A stretch of 51,200 nucleotides of DNA from CAYURP01 sp964447175 (GTDB taxonomy: Bacteria > Zixibacteria > MSB-5A5 > SM23-73-2): NCBI GenBank assembly GCA_964447175.1, contig CAYURP010000020.1:1-51200 (forward strand). The letters run 5' to 3'. This document shows positions 7,199 through 17,379 of this stretch, piece by piece. How positions within the stretch are numbered: the first letter of the stretch is position 1; each line of letters begins with the position of its first letter. The position numbers were made by a program, and so were the translations under genes. The notes under the pieces were generated by a model. That model ran no database searches and was not told where the DNA came from. It saw only the letters and a list, made by a program, of their open reading frames with translations.

Positions 7199-10100
7199 AT
7201 GAAGGACAAATTATTTTTAGGAATAGATGTCGGGTCAGTGAGCGTAAAGCTTGTTCTTGTTTCAGAACAAAAGAAGATCCTTTATCATTCATACACTCGT
7301 TCCGAGGGACAACCACTTAAGGTGGTAAAGGATGAGCTGGAAAAACTTCTGAAATCCTATAATCTTAGCCAGATAAATGCTTTAGCTGCCACCGGCTCAG
7401 GCGGTAAACTGATTGCAGGGCTTCTGGGCGGAACATTTGTCAACGAGGTTATTGCCCAGATCAAAGCAACTTCTTTTCTTTGCCCTGAGGTCAGAACCAT
7501 AATCGAGATGGGAGGTGAGGATTCCAAGCTTATTCTTCTGGAGTATGTCAATTCATCAAATCAGGCTGTGCTAAAAGATTTTTCAATGAACGCCGTCTGC
7601 GCTGCAGGAACCGGCTCCTTTCTGGATCAACAGGCAAAAAGGTTGAAAATTAATATTGAAGATGAATTCGGAGAATTAGCCTTAAAGTCGAAAAATCCAC
7701 CGCGGATTGCAGGGCGGTGCAGTGTCTTTGCCAAATCCGATATGATCCATCTCCAGCAGATAGCCACGCCGGATTACGATATTGTAGCTGGACTGTGTTA
7801 TGCCATGGCCAGGAATTTTAAAAGCAACATTGCTAAAGGTAAAAAGGTCAATCCACCGGTCTCCTTCCAGGGTGGTGTTGCTTTTAATATAGGAATGAGA
7901 AGAGCATTCAAGGAAGTTTTTGAACTGGATGAGCTTGTAATTCCATCCTATCACGCTGAAATGGGGGCACTGGGCTCTGCTTTACATATTTTGGATGGCC
8001 AAAAGGACTTAAAGGAATTCAAAGGATTAGACGGATTAACTGGCTATCTTGAATCCGAAAGACCAAAAAGGGAAACACAGAAAAAGTTAACTTACGATTA
8101 CTCCGAGAATAAATATTATCATCTTACAAATTCTTTATCATCTGAAAAAGACCATCTCAATAAACAGGAAATTGACGGGTTTTTGGGCATAGATGTTGGC
8201 TCTCTGTCCACCAATGTGGTAGTGATCGATAAAGATAAGAATGTTTTATCCCGCCGCTATCTTATGACCGAGGGAAGGCCCATTGAGGCTGTGCGTCGAG
8301 GTTTGGAACAGGTGGGCAATGAGGTCAAAGACAAAGTTGAGATAAAAGCTGTGGGAACCACCGGTTCAGGAAGGTATTTAATTGGCGATCTTGTGGGAGC
8401 GGATATTATACGCAACGAGATTACCGCTCAGGCTATAGCAGCCATCCAGATTGATCCCCGAGTAGATACTATTTTTGAGATCGGAGGACAGGATTCGAAA
8501 TACATAAGCCTGGAAAACGGAACCATAGTGGATTTTGAGATGAACAAGGTCTGTGCAGCCGGAACAGGTTCCTTTTTGCAGGAACAAGCGGAGAAGCTCA
8601 ATATCAAAATAGAGGAGGAATTCGGGGAGCTGGCTTTAAGGGCTGATGCACCGGTAAACTGCGGTGAGCGGTGTACTGTTTTTATGGAATCTGATCTGGT
8701 TTCCCATCAACAATCTGGAGCCAAAAAAGAGGATCTGGTAGCTGGTTTAGCATATTCCATTGTCTACAATTATCTGAACAAAGTAGTAGGCGATAAAAAA
8801 ATAGGCAATCATATCTTCTTTCAAGGGGGTGTGGCTTGGAATAAGGGTGTGGTGGCTGCTTTCGAAAAAGTTTTGGGTAAAAGGATAACCGTTCCCCCTC
8901 ACCATGATGTGATCGGCGCCATAGGCGTGGCTATTTTAGCCATGCAAAACTGGGATGGAAAACAGTCCGGCTTCAAGGGATTCGATCTCTCTCGGAAGAA
9001 ATACCAGCTTTCCACATTCGAATGTCAGGACTGTTCCAATCACTGTGAAATCAAAAAAGTGGAGATCGAAAATCAAACCCCTTTATATTATGGCAGCAGG
9101 TGCGAGAAATATGATGTGCAAAAAAGGAAAAAGGTTAAATCTTCAATCCCCGATCTCTTCAAACAAAGGGAGAAGATTCTATTCTCCATCCATAAGGAAT
9201 TCTCGCCTTCAGTTAAAAAAAGAGGAACAAAAATCGGAATTCCTCGGGTTCTGTTTTTCTATGAGTACTTCCCCTTCTGGGCGGCATTTTTCGAGAACTT
9301 GGGTTTTGAAGTTGTTCTTTCCGATCCCACCAACAAAAAGATAATCCGGGAGGGAACGGAAAAAGTATCCTTTGAAACCTGCTTCCCCCTCAAGGTCGCT
9401 TTCGGGCACATTCTGAATCTTGTGCAGAAGAATGTGGACTTCATATTCCTGCCCAGCGTGATAAATTTGAAAAGAGAGGACTGCGATTACCAGCAAAACT
9501 ATGCCTGTCCCTATGTTCAGGCTTTACCCTACATGGTGAAAGCCTCCTTCACCTTCGAGACGAACAAGACAAAACTCTTAATCATCCCCGTTCATTTTCA
9601 ATGGAGCGAAAAACTCATCTTAAAAGAACTCAGAAAGCTCAAAGGAATTCTAAATCTCCCCCGAAAGAAAATAAAATCTGCATACCAGGTAGCTGAAAAC
9701 TGTCAGGAAATGTTCTATTCTGAGCTTCGGAGAACAGGGTCACGGGTGCTATCAGATCTGAAAGCTAATCAAAAGGCGCTGATCATAGTAGGAAGACCTT
9801 ATAACACCTGTGATCCCTTGATCAGTTTAGATTTAGCTAAAAAATTCAGGGAATTGGGTGTGCTATCTATCCCTTTGGACTTTCTGCCTATCGACTCACA
9901 CCTGGAAGACAAAAATGTCCCCAATATGTACTGGAAATATGGGCAGAGGATCCTGGGAGGAGCAAATTTCATAAATAAAAGAAAAAGCCTTTATCCGGTT
10001 TATGTTTCCAATTTCGGATGCGGACCTGACTCCTTTATCATTCACTTTTTCAGAAAATCACTCGGGGATAAACCTCTCCTCCTTCTGGAGCTGGACGAAC

Positions 10101-11410
10101 ACTCGGCTGATGCGGGTATCATCACCCGCTGCGAGGCATTCCTGGACAGCCTTGAAAACCATAGACCTAAACCAAGGAGAAAATCTTTACCGAAATCTTT
10201 CGTTTATACTGAAGACAACAGAACAGTTTTCATACCCAATATGACAGATCACGCTTATGCCCTTAAAGCTGCTCTTTCAGCCTGCGGGATCAAGGCTGAG
10301 GTGATGCCCGAATCAGATCAAAAAACGCTGAAGCTGGGAAGGAAATATACCTCGGGCAAAGAATGTTATCCCTGTATTCTCACCACCGGGGATATGGTTA
10401 AAAAATTGAAATCAGAGTATTTCGAACCAAAAAAATCAGCTTTCTTCATGCCTACTGCCAACGGTCCCTGTAGATTTGGACAGTATCATAATCTACATCG
10501 GATAATTTTGGATGAGCTGGGATACAACCATGTCCCCATATATTCTCCGGATTCCAAAGATTCCTACAGTAATGTGGTTAATTTGGATGGAGATTTCAGA
10601 AGATTAGCCTGGCAGGGAATTCTGGTAGTTGATCTTCTGCAAAAACTTCTGTGGCAGATCAGACCATACGAACAGAACCAAGGTGAGACTGACCGAGTCT
10701 ACTGGAAACATATCAACAAATTACAGAAATTTATAGAGACTGGGAAGGAGGTAGGTGGCCTCCTTTCTTCTGCCAAACAAGATTTCAAAAGGATTGAAAC
10801 GGATAGATTCGAAAAAAGACCTGTTATAGGTGTGGTGGGTGAAATCTATATTCGCTCCAATAGATTCGCTAACAATAACCTGGTGGAGAAAATAGAGAAA
10901 ATGGGAGGGGAGGCAAAAGTAGCACCCATGGCTGAATGGTTCTTCTATACCACCTACAGGTACAAAGAGGATAGTCTGATTGATAGGAAATTCAAAGATT
11001 ATCTAAAAGCCTCAATTAAGGATTGGGTGCAGAAAAAAGATGAAAAGAGATTGATTAAAAAACTTGAGGATGGTTTTCAGGATCTGCACGATTTCACTGT
11101 GGAGGAAATCCTGAACTTATCCTGTTCTTATCTGGATAGAACTTTTGGAACCGAAGCCATCCTCTCAGTGGGGAAATCCATGGAGTACATCCAGAAAGGT
11201 TTTTCCGGAATAGTCAATACCATGCCCTTTGGTTGCATGCCCGGGACAATTGTATCAGCCTTATCCGCGAAGATCAGAGAGGATTTCGATAACATACCCT
11301 GGTTAAATATAGCTTATGAAGGATTAGAAGAGACCAACGAGCTTACCAGGCTGGAAGCTTTCATCCATCAGGCTAAAGAGTATCAACAAAGAAAAATTGA
11401 AACCCGATGA
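7199..11410 (+). CDS. Fused 2-hydroxyacyl-CoA dehydratase activator / HgdB-like protein
   Basis: 1403 residues from ATG 7199; the longer frame from 7109 begins inside the promoter. It has two BadF/BadG/HgdC-type ASKHA ATPase domains: residues ~1-290 (LGIDVGSVSVK; CAAGTGSFLDQQ; GRCSVF) and ~325-600 (LGIDVGSLSTN; CAAGTGSFLQEQ; GERCTVF). The Cys residues in these motifs match the [4Fe-4S] bridging site of dehydratase activators. Next come a small Cys cluster (CQDCSNHC...RC), a DUF2229-like domain (IGIPRVLFFYEYFPFW; CPYVQALPYMV), and a HgdB-like C-terminus ending with FGCMPGT. Such ~1400-residue proteins occur in many anaerobes; their substrate is not established. No separate dehydratase subunits are nearby. 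Expected to be cytosolic and oxygen-sensitive. Confidence 0.88.
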   Translation: MKDKLFLGIDVGSVSVKLVLVSEQKKILYHSYTRSEGQPLKVVKDELEKLLKSYNLSQINALAATGSGGKLIAGLLGGTFVNEVIAQIKATSFLCPEVRTIIEMGGEDSKLILLEYVNSSNQAVLKDFSMNAVCAAGTGSFLDQQAKRLKINIEDEFGELALKSKNPPRIAGRCSVFAKSDMIHLQQIATPDYDIVAGLCYAMARNFKSNIAKGKKVNPPVSFQGGVAFNIGMRRAFKEVFELDELVIPSYHAEMGALGSALHILDGQKDLKEFKGLDGLTGYLESERPKRETQKKLTYDYSENKYYHLTNSLSSEKDHLNKQEIDGFLGIDVGSLSTNVVVIDKDKNVLSRRYLMTEGRPIEAVRRGLEQVGNEVKDKVEIKAVGTTGSGRYLIGDLVGADIIRNEITAQAIAAIQIDPRVDTIFEIGGQDSKYISLENGTIVDFEMNKVCAAGTGSFLQEQAEKLNIKIEEEFGELALRADAPVNCGERCTVFMESDLVSHQQSGAKKEDLVAGLAYSIVYNYLNKVVGDKKIGNHIFFQGGVAWNKGVVAAFEKVLGKRITVPPHHDVIGAIGVAILAMQNWDGKQSGFKGFDLSRKKYQLSTFECQDCSNHCEIKKVEIENQTPLYYGSRCEKYDVQKRKKVKSSIPDLFKQREKILFSIHKEFSPSVKKRGTKIGIPRVLFFYEYFPFWAAFFENLGFEVVLSDPTNKKIIREGTEKVSFETCFPLKVAFGHILNLVQKNVDFIFLPSVINLKREDCDYQQNYACPYVQALPYMVKASFTFETNKTKLLIIPVHFQWSEKLILKELRKLKGILNLPRKKIKSAYQVAENCQEMFYSELRRTGSRVLSDLKANQKALIIVGRPYNTCDPLISLDLAKKFRELGVLSIPLDFLPIDSHLEDKNVPNMYWKYGQRILGGANFINKRKSLYPVYVSNFGCGPDSFIIHFFRKSLGDKPLLLLELDEHSADAGIITRCEAFLDSLENHRPKPRRKSLPKSFVYTEDNRTVFIPNMTDHAYALKAALSACGIKAEVMPESDQKTLKLGRKYTSGKECYPCILTTGDMVKKLKSEYFEPKKSAFFMPTANGPCRFGQYHNLHRIILDELGYNHVPIYSPDSKDSYSNVVNLDGDFRRLAWQGILVVDLLQKLLWQIRPYEQNQGETDRVYWKHINKLQKFIETGKEVGGLLSSAKQDFKRIETDRFEKRPVIGVVGEIYIRSNRFANNNLVEKIEKMGGEAKVAPMAEWFFYTTYRYKEDSLIDRKFKDYLKASIKDWVQKKDEKRLIKKLEDGFQDLHDFTVEEILNLSCSYLDRTFGTEAILSVGKSMEYIQKGFSGIVNTMPFGCMPGTIVSALSAKIREDFDNIPWLNIAYEGLEETNELTRLEAFIHQAKEYQQRKIETR

Positions 11411-11576
11411 CAGCTAATTATAAAAGCTAAGTCCACATACAACAATCAGTGCCGGATTCAATCCCTCCGAAGGTTTTCCAAAAAGCACGTAACGAGACTG
11501 AATTGAGATCACAAAATATGAAAAAATCACTTAAAATATCATCCTTTCCCATTCTGAAGAAAGCTCCTCAGCTCAA

Positions 11577-12446
11577 ATGAGGAAAGTTTTTGTTTTTATA
11601 AGATCTTATATCCGCATCGAGGAGATCGGGTTTTTCGCCTTCCTCCTTCTGATTGTTTTATCCTTCTTTAACTCAACCCAAGGCAATTCGCATATCCTGA
11701 ATCTGGAAAAGCTACTTTTGTTTTTTACCTTCTTTTCAACAGTGGTTATAATCTCAATTTCATATCGACCATTTAGAGTAATTCGGAACTGGCTTCCTAT
11801 ACTTTTCTTTTTATCCATTTATCTCAACCTCCAACACCTGATAGATATTTTGAATCCCAACCATTATGATGAAATTCTGATAAGAGTTGATCAGGTTCTA
11901 TTCGGGGTTCAACCCTCTCTGTGGATGGAAGGATTAATCAGTTCCCCCTTAACTGACTTTTTGACCATCTGTTATTCCTTTTTCTATTTTTATCCCCTTC
12001 CTTTAGCTGTGATTCTTTACCTGAGGAAAGGAGGGTTAGGCGATTTCCGTAATTACGCTACCAGCATTATTTTATGTTTTTATCTGGGGTTTGTGGGATA
12101 TCTGCTGGTGCCAGCTTTTGGACCGAGATTTTCTCTTCATTATACCCAGGAACTAAAAGGAAGCTCTTTCTCGGAGAGCATAAGATCAAAGTTAGATCAT
12201 ATGGAATCGACTAAAAAGGATGTTTTTCCCAGCCTGCATAATGCTGTAGTTTTATTAGTCCTTCTCTTTGCTTACAAACATCAGAGAATAATGTTTTACC
12301 TCTTTCTTCCCATAGGTTTAGGGATTTTCCTCAGCACCATCTATTTAAGGTATCACTACGGTATCGACGTTATCTACGGGTGGATCCTGGGACTAATCTG
12401 TCTCAGGTTAGGTGCCGATGTAAATAGATGGTGGAAAATCAGCTAA
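11577..12446 (+). CDS. PAP2-superfamily membrane phosphatase (AUR1-like)
   Basis: 289 residues with about six membrane helices. The PAP2 catalytic pieces are visible near the C-terminus: PSLHN, then an RYHYGIDVIYG segment supplying the Arg, His and Asp of motif 3 (SRxxxxxHxxxD-like). Motif 1 (KxxxxxxRP) is not obvious, as in the AUR1/inositol-phosphorylceramide-synthase-like subgroup. It probably removes or transfers phosphate on a lipid or lipid-linked substrate at the outer face of the membrane. The gene follows the activator by 166 bp and precedes the kinase block by 38 bp, so it may be transcribed with the latter. Confidence 0.75.
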   Translation: MRKVFVFIRSYIRIEEIGFFAFLLLIVLSFFNSTQGNSHILNLEKLLLFFTFFSTVVIISISYRPFRVIRNWLPILFFLSIYLNLQHLIDILNPNHYDEILIRVDQVLFGVQPSLWMEGLISSPLTDFLTICYSFFYFYPLPLAVILYLRKGGLGDFRNYATSIILCFYLGFVGYLLVPAFGPRFSLHYTQELKGSSFSESIRSKLDHMESTKKDVFPSLHNAVVLLVLLFAYKHQRIMFYLFLPIGLGIFLSTIYLRYHYGIDVIYGWILGLICLRLGADVNRWWKIS

Positions 12447-12484
12447 GACCAAGGCTTTTTCACTCTTTTTAACAGTTTTAATCT

Positions 12485-13822
12485 ATGACTCTGATAAAAA
12501 TCAAAGAGGGCAAATCCAGACAATTTGACCTGCTGCAGTCTCTGGAGAAAAAAAATGCAAATGATCTAATTCAAACTCATCAACGCTTAAAACGAAAGAT
12601 CTTCGATTTCTATACTATTTTTGATCTAACCAGAAGTCTAAACTCCCTCCTGGATCTGCCTTCCCTTTTGGACAATATCCTTTATACCTGCATCACTCAA
12701 CTGGAGGTCAAGGGAGCTGCCCTGATTATTCAGCAAAATCCTCGAGCGAATAAACTGGATTTGATTAAAATCAAGGGATTTGAGGCAGACGAAAAAATAT
12801 GCTTCAGTATAGACTCATCCTTAATGGAATTTTTGAAGCAAAAGCAAAAACCTTTATTTTTATCTGATCTGATCAAGGAACTTGATCCTCGTTCCATAGA
12901 CATAACAAAATTAAAACTTTTAAAAGCTGAAGTGGTAGCTCCCTTGATCACCAAGGAAAAGATTTTAGGGCTTTTGATCATAACTAACAAGGTCCTCAGC
13001 CAACTTTTCAATGAAAATGACCTGGAGTTTCTATCCATTCTGGTAAATCAAGCGGCAGTAGCAGTGGAAAATGCCATGTTGTATCAAAGCGAGAAGGATT
13101 CTTACCTGGAGCTAAAGAAGACCCAGAAACAGCTCATTCAAACGGAGAGATTGGCAGCTTTAGGCCAGCTTTCAGCCAAACTTGCCCATGAGATCAATAA
13201 CCCATTGGGGATAATCAAAAATTACCTGACCATCCTATGCAGATCTTTAAAGGAAAAAGATAAAAGAAAAGAATACATACGTTCCATAAAAGGCGAGGTC
13301 AACCGAATCTCCAGAATCATAAAACAGCTTTTTGAATTTCACCGACCCAAAAAAGAAAAATCCCTCAAAGTGGATTTGAATTCTCTGGTAAATGAAGTTT
13401 TAAACCTGGTGGAGGAACAATATTCTCAAAAAAATATTAAAATAATCAGAAATTTCTGTAAAAAAGCTCCTCTCATCTCAGCTCATCCTGACCAACTAAA
13501 ACAGGTATTTTTGAATCTTTTGATGAACTCCAAGGATTTCATGCCTCAGGGTGGTAAAGTCTACGTGAGCTTGTCCCATAATAAAGAGTTTATAGAGATA
13601 GAATTCGAAGATACCGGATGTGGCATTCCCCATAAGAATCTGAACAAGATATTTGATCCCTTCTTCACAACCAAAAAAAAGGATAAAGGTTTAGGTCTGG
13701 GCTTATGGATTTGTTATGGCATAATCTCTGACCATAGCGGAACCATATCTGCCAGAAATACCCAAAAAGGTGGGGCTGCCTTTATGATCTCCTTGCCCAA
13801 GAGAAAGCGAAATCAAATATGA
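12485..13822 (+). CDS. GAF-domain sensor histidine kinase
   Basis: 445 residues, no membrane helix, so cytoplasmic. A GAF domain (~55-195) is followed by a coiled-coil linker (KKTQKQLIQTERLAALGQL) and the H-box LAHEINNPLG with phospho-acceptor His235. The HATPase region has an N-box (LLMNSKDFMP), G1 (DTGCGIP, ~376), F-box (FDPFFTTK) and G2 (GLGLGLW). Its stop overlaps the next start by 4 bp (ATGA), so the two are translationally coupled. It probably phosphorylates the receiver of the next protein or of the NtrC-like regulator. The signal sensed by the GAF domain is unknown. Confidence 0.88.
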   Translation: MTLIKIKEGKSRQFDLLQSLEKKNANDLIQTHQRLKRKIFDFYTIFDLTRSLNSLLDLPSLLDNILYTCITQLEVKGAALIIQQNPRANKLDLIKIKGFEADEKICFSIDSSLMEFLKQKQKPLFLSDLIKELDPRSIDITKLKLLKAEVVAPLITKEKILGLLIITNKVLSQLFNENDLEFLSILVNQAAVAVENAMLYQSEKDSYLELKKTQKQLIQTERLAALGQLSAKLAHEINNPLGIIKNYLTILCRSLKEKDKRKEYIRSIKGEVNRISRIIKQLFEFHRPKKEKSLKVDLNSLVNEVLNLVEEQYSQKNIKIIRNFCKKAPLISAHPDQLKQVFLNLLMNSKDFMPQGGKVYVSLSHNKEFIEIEFEDTGCGIPHKNLNKIFDPFFTTKKKDKGLGLGLWICYGIISDHSGTISARNTQKGGAAFMISLPKRKRNQI

Positions 13823-15957
13823 AAGAAAAAGCCACCCCTGAAAAAATCCTGGTTATCGATGATGAGCTCAAAATGTGTAAAAGCTTGAAAACCCTTCTTA
13901 CCCAGGAGGGATATCAGGTAAAGAGTATGCAGGATGGCAAAAAGGCAATTCAAGCCATAAAGGACCAGAATTTCGATCTGATTATCTCGGATATCAAAAT
14001 GCCCGGTTGCACCGGCATGGACATATTAAAAGCAGCCAAAGATAAGGACAAAAATGCTCTGGTTATACTGATGACCGGATTTGGATCTTTAGGATCAGCG
14101 GTTTCCGCCATCAATCAGGGGGCTTATGATTATCTTTTAAAACCGGTGGACTTCGAGGAACTGGAACTTTCAATAAAAAGGGGTTTGGAGAGAAAAAAGT
14201 TAAATTTAGCTAAAAACAGACTGTTAAAGGAACTGAAAATAAAAAACAAACTTCTCAAAAAAAGAGTGGGTGAACTGAATGCATTATACCAATCCGCAAA
14301 ATCGTTGAGCTCCACAGAAAATCTTCAAGCTTTGCTAAAAAAGATAATCCAGCTGGCCACCAGAGTAATAGGCGCCAAAATCGGATCGGTAATGCTTCTG
14401 GATAAAGAGGAAAAGATTTTACGTATCTCAGCAGCCATCGGGCTTGAACCAGAGGTTATCAAGAGGACCAACTTGAGTTTAGGCAAAAGCATCGCTGGCT
14501 GGGTAGCTGAAAAAAAGATCCCCCTGATAGTGGAAAACGTGGAAAAGGACTCCAGATTCAAGAGGATCAACAAGGAAAAATACGAGACCAAATCACTCCT
14601 TTCCGTTCCTCTCCTGGTAAAGGAAAGGGTATTAGGGGTAATAAACCTCTCAAACAAAGCTGGTGGAATAGTCTTCACCCGGGACGATTTAAGGCTTTTG
14701 ACCACCTTTGCCTCCCAGGCAGCTATAGCCATAGACGACGCTTACCACTTTGAAGACAAAAAGAAAAAAATCGAAGAGCTCTCCGTTTTATATCAGATAG
14801 CTTCCAGCCTATCAAAAATGGAGGATTTTGAGGAGATCTTCAGGCAAACCTTCCAGGGAATAAGAAAAATAATGAATGTCGATTTCTGCGGATGGTTTGA
14901 TTTAAATGAAAGGGAGAAAAAGCTAAACTTAAGTTTCTGGCAGCAAAAGGATAAAAAAAGTGTTCCCAAGGGGGTGGAGATAAAAGTGGAACAGGATGAT
15001 CTCTTTGAAATGCAGAAACTCAACCAGAGAATTAAGACCAAGTTACAGGAATTGAGCCTTCTGCCCCTTAATTCGATTACCTTCACCTCAGTTCCCATAA
15101 TCTCAGAAGGTGTAATTCACGGTATGGTATGTGTGGGCAACTTGAAAGATAACCCCCTTTCTCAGGAGGAGATCAAGATTATCTCCATCATCGCCTCCCA
15201 GGCCTCCTCCATCTATGAACGACAAAGAGCCATAATGAATTCCACCCAGCTGATAACCATGGGAAAGATGATATCAGAGATTTCCCATGATCTTAAAAGA
15301 CCCCTGACCAATATCAAAGGGACTTTGCACATCCTCAAGGAGAAAAGCCCTGAAGATAAAGAGAGAAAATTGTTTGAAGCAGCTGAGGAGGAAGTCCACA
15401 CATTAACCGAGCTGGTCAAGGAAATGGTTAACTTCTCCGATCCCAATAAATACCGGCATCAGAAAAAAAACATTCTCACCATAGTGGAGAAGGCAATCAA
15501 TCTGGTTAAGGGGGATCTGTCAAAAAACAATATAAATCTAAAAACCAGGCTCCCCGAAGATCTTCCCCTGGTTTTTATGAACGAAAATCAAATCCTGGAC
15601 CTTCTGTTAAATATAATCTTAAACGCCATCGAAAGCATGCCTCAGGGAGGAGATCTGGAAGTGAATATAAGCGTTTACTACAATCCTCAGAAAGAAGACG
15701 AGTTTTTGAGAATTGAAATAAAGGATACTGGTGTTGGTATCCCCGGGGAGAACCTGGATAAGATCTTCGAAAGATATTTCACAACAAAAATTGAGGGAAC
15801 TGGCTTGGGTTTAGCTATCGTAGACCGGATCATCAAAGCTCACAACGGATTTGTGGAAGTCAAAAGCGAAAAAAACAAAGGCACCACCTTTTTCATAAAT
15901 CTGCCTCTGGAGGGTCAACTCTCCGAGGTATGCCTGGCTGAACAGGGTTGCCTCTAA
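13819..15957 (+). CDS. Receiver-GAF-GAF hybrid histidine kinase
   Basis: 712 residues. The N-terminal receiver has Asp14/Asp15, phospho-acceptor Asp58 (SDIKMPG), Thr86 and Lys108. A coiled-coil and two GAF-type domains (~155-315 and ~325-475) follow. The kinase core has H-box ISHDLKRPLT with His490, an N-box (NIILNAIESMP), G1 (DTGVGIPG), F-box (FERYFTTK) and G2 (GTGLGLAI). With the receiver first, it can be switched by another kinase, most simply the upstream GAF kinase, and then pass phosphate to the NtrC-type regulator downstream. That relay is inferred from order and coupling. Confidence 0.88.
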   Translation: MKEKATPEKILVIDDELKMCKSLKTLLTQEGYQVKSMQDGKKAIQAIKDQNFDLIISDIKMPGCTGMDILKAAKDKDKNALVILMTGFGSLGSAVSAINQGAYDYLLKPVDFEELELSIKRGLERKKLNLAKNRLLKELKIKNKLLKKRVGELNALYQSAKSLSSTENLQALLKKIIQLATRVIGAKIGSVMLLDKEEKILRISAAIGLEPEVIKRTNLSLGKSIAGWVAEKKIPLIVENVEKDSRFKRINKEKYETKSLLSVPLLVKERVLGVINLSNKAGGIVFTRDDLRLLTTFASQAAIAIDDAYHFEDKKKKIEELSVLYQIASSLSKMEDFEEIFRQTFQGIRKIMNVDFCGWFDLNEREKKLNLSFWQQKDKKSVPKGVEIKVEQDDLFEMQKLNQRIKTKLQELSLLPLNSITFTSVPIISEGVIHGMVCVGNLKDNPLSQEEIKIISIIASQASSIYERQRAIMNSTQLITMGKMISEISHDLKRPLTNIKGTLHILKEKSPEDKERKLFEAAEEEVHTLTELVKEMVNFSDPNKYRHQKKNILTIVEKAINLVKGDLSKNNINLKTRLPEDLPLVFMNENQILDLLLNIILNAIESMPQGGDLEVNISVYYNPQKEDEFLRIEIKDTGVGIPGENLDKIFERYFTTKIEGTGLGLAIVDRIIKAHNGFVEVKSEKNKGTTFFINLPLEGQLSEVCLAEQGCL

Positions 15958-15990
15958 GAAATTCCGAATTCTGCCGATATTAAAAACAAC

Positions 15991-17379
15991 ATGGGAAAAG
16001 ACAAACTCAAACTCTTAGTCATCGATGATGACCCCAAAGTCTCCTGGGTTCTATCCGAGGGGCTCAAGGAGAACTACCAAATCATCTCCGCCCGGAATGG
16101 TAAGGAAGGTCTGCAGATGGTCTCTGAATCCAGGCCGGATCTGGTTCTTCTGGATATAAAGATGCCGGGAATGGACGGACTGGAGGTTCTGGATAAAATA
16201 AAACACAAAGATCAGCTTTTAGATGTGATAATGCTTTCCGGTCACGGCGAGACCAAAAACGTGGTGGAATCGATAAAAAGAGGAGCTGCCGAGTTTATCA
16301 CCAAACCCTTTGATGTCAAGGAAGTCGAGATTCACATTGAAAAGGTCCTGGAAAAAAACAACCTGAAAAAAGAAATAAATCACTTAGAGTCTGAACTTAA
16401 ATCCAGGACTGTATCCCAGGATCTGGTGGGGGATAGCTTCAAGATGCAAGAGGTGAAATCCCTGGTGGAACAGGTGGCAGATTCAGAGTTGACCGTTTTG
16501 ATCAGAGGCGAATCAGGAACCGGAAAGGAGATAGTTGCCCGGATGCTGCATTCACTTTCCTCCAGAAGAAATGAGCCTTTTATAAAAGTGAATTGCGCTG
16601 CCCTGCCCCGGGATCTTTTGGAGGCTGAGCTTTTCGGGTATGAGAAAGGCGCCTTCACTGGAGCCCACAAAACCAAACCCGGCAGATTCGAGATAGCCAA
16701 CAAGGGAACGATATTTCTGGATGAAATAGGCGATCTTCCATTAGAGCTCCAATCCAAGCTTTTACAGGTTCTGGAACAGCACGAGTTTATGAGAGTAGGA
16801 GGGGTAAAGACCATAAAAGTGGACGTGAGAATCGTATGTGCCACCAACAGGGATCTGGAAAAAGCTCTTGAAGAAAAAGCATTAAGAGATGACTTATATT
16901 ATAGATTCAATGAAATAATCATCAACCTACCCCACTTGCGGAAAAGAAAAGAGGACATCCCTCTTCTGATTGAACATTTTCTGAAAAGATATAACAGTCT
17001 CTATAATAAAAATTACAACAAGCTCTCAACCAACGCATTAAAGATACTGGAAAGATATAATTGGCCTGGAAATGTTCGACAGCTGGAGAACCTGATAAAA
17101 CAGATAGTGGTCCGGGAAAATGAGAATATAATCTATGAGTCCCTAAAAGAACAAACCTCAGTAACCCCAGAGCAGGACGAACAAACTCCTACTTTGTCCA
17201 TAGAGGAAACATATTCCTTGAAGAAAAGGGTGAGTGAAGCAGTTACCAGCGAAGAGAGAAGGCTGATAGCTCAAGTCCTGAATAAAACCAACTGGAACAG
17301 GAGAAAAGCAGCTGAGATTTTGAAAATCAGCTACCGGTCTTTGCTTTATAAAATAAAGGAGTATGCATTAGATCAGTAG
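15991..17379 (+). CDS. NtrC-family sigma-54-dependent response regulator
   Basis: 462 residues. Receiver domain with IDDD and acceptor Asp55 (LLDIKMPG), then an AAA+ domain with Walker A GESGTGKE (~173), the GAFTGA sigma-54 contact loop (~220), Walker B IFLDEIGD and the arginine-finger region (LRDDLYYRFNEI). The Fis-type helix-turn-helix at the C-terminus contains NWNRRKAAEILKISYRSLLY. It is the output of the two upstream kinases: on phosphorylation it would activate sigma-54 promoters elsewhere. I recognise no sigma-54 promoter near it, so its targets are unknown. Confidence 0.93.
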   Translation: MGKDKLKLLVIDDDPKVSWVLSEGLKENYQIISARNGKEGLQMVSESRPDLVLLDIKMPGMDGLEVLDKIKHKDQLLDVIMLSGHGETKNVVESIKRGAAEFITKPFDVKEVEIHIEKVLEKNNLKKEINHLESELKSRTVSQDLVGDSFKMQEVKSLVEQVADSELTVLIRGESGTGKEIVARMLHSLSSRRNEPFIKVNCAALPRDLLEAELFGYEKGAFTGAHKTKPGRFEIANKGTIFLDEIGDLPLELQSKLLQVLEQHEFMRVGGVKTIKVDVRIVCATNRDLEKALEEKALRDDLYYRFNEIIINLPHLRKRKEDIPLLIEHFLKRYNSLYNKNYNKLSTNALKILERYNWPGNVRQLENLIKQIVVRENENIIYESLKEQTSVTPEQDEQTPTLSIEETYSLKKRVSEAVTSEERRLIAQVLNKTNWNRRKAAEILKISYRSLLYKIKEYALDQ

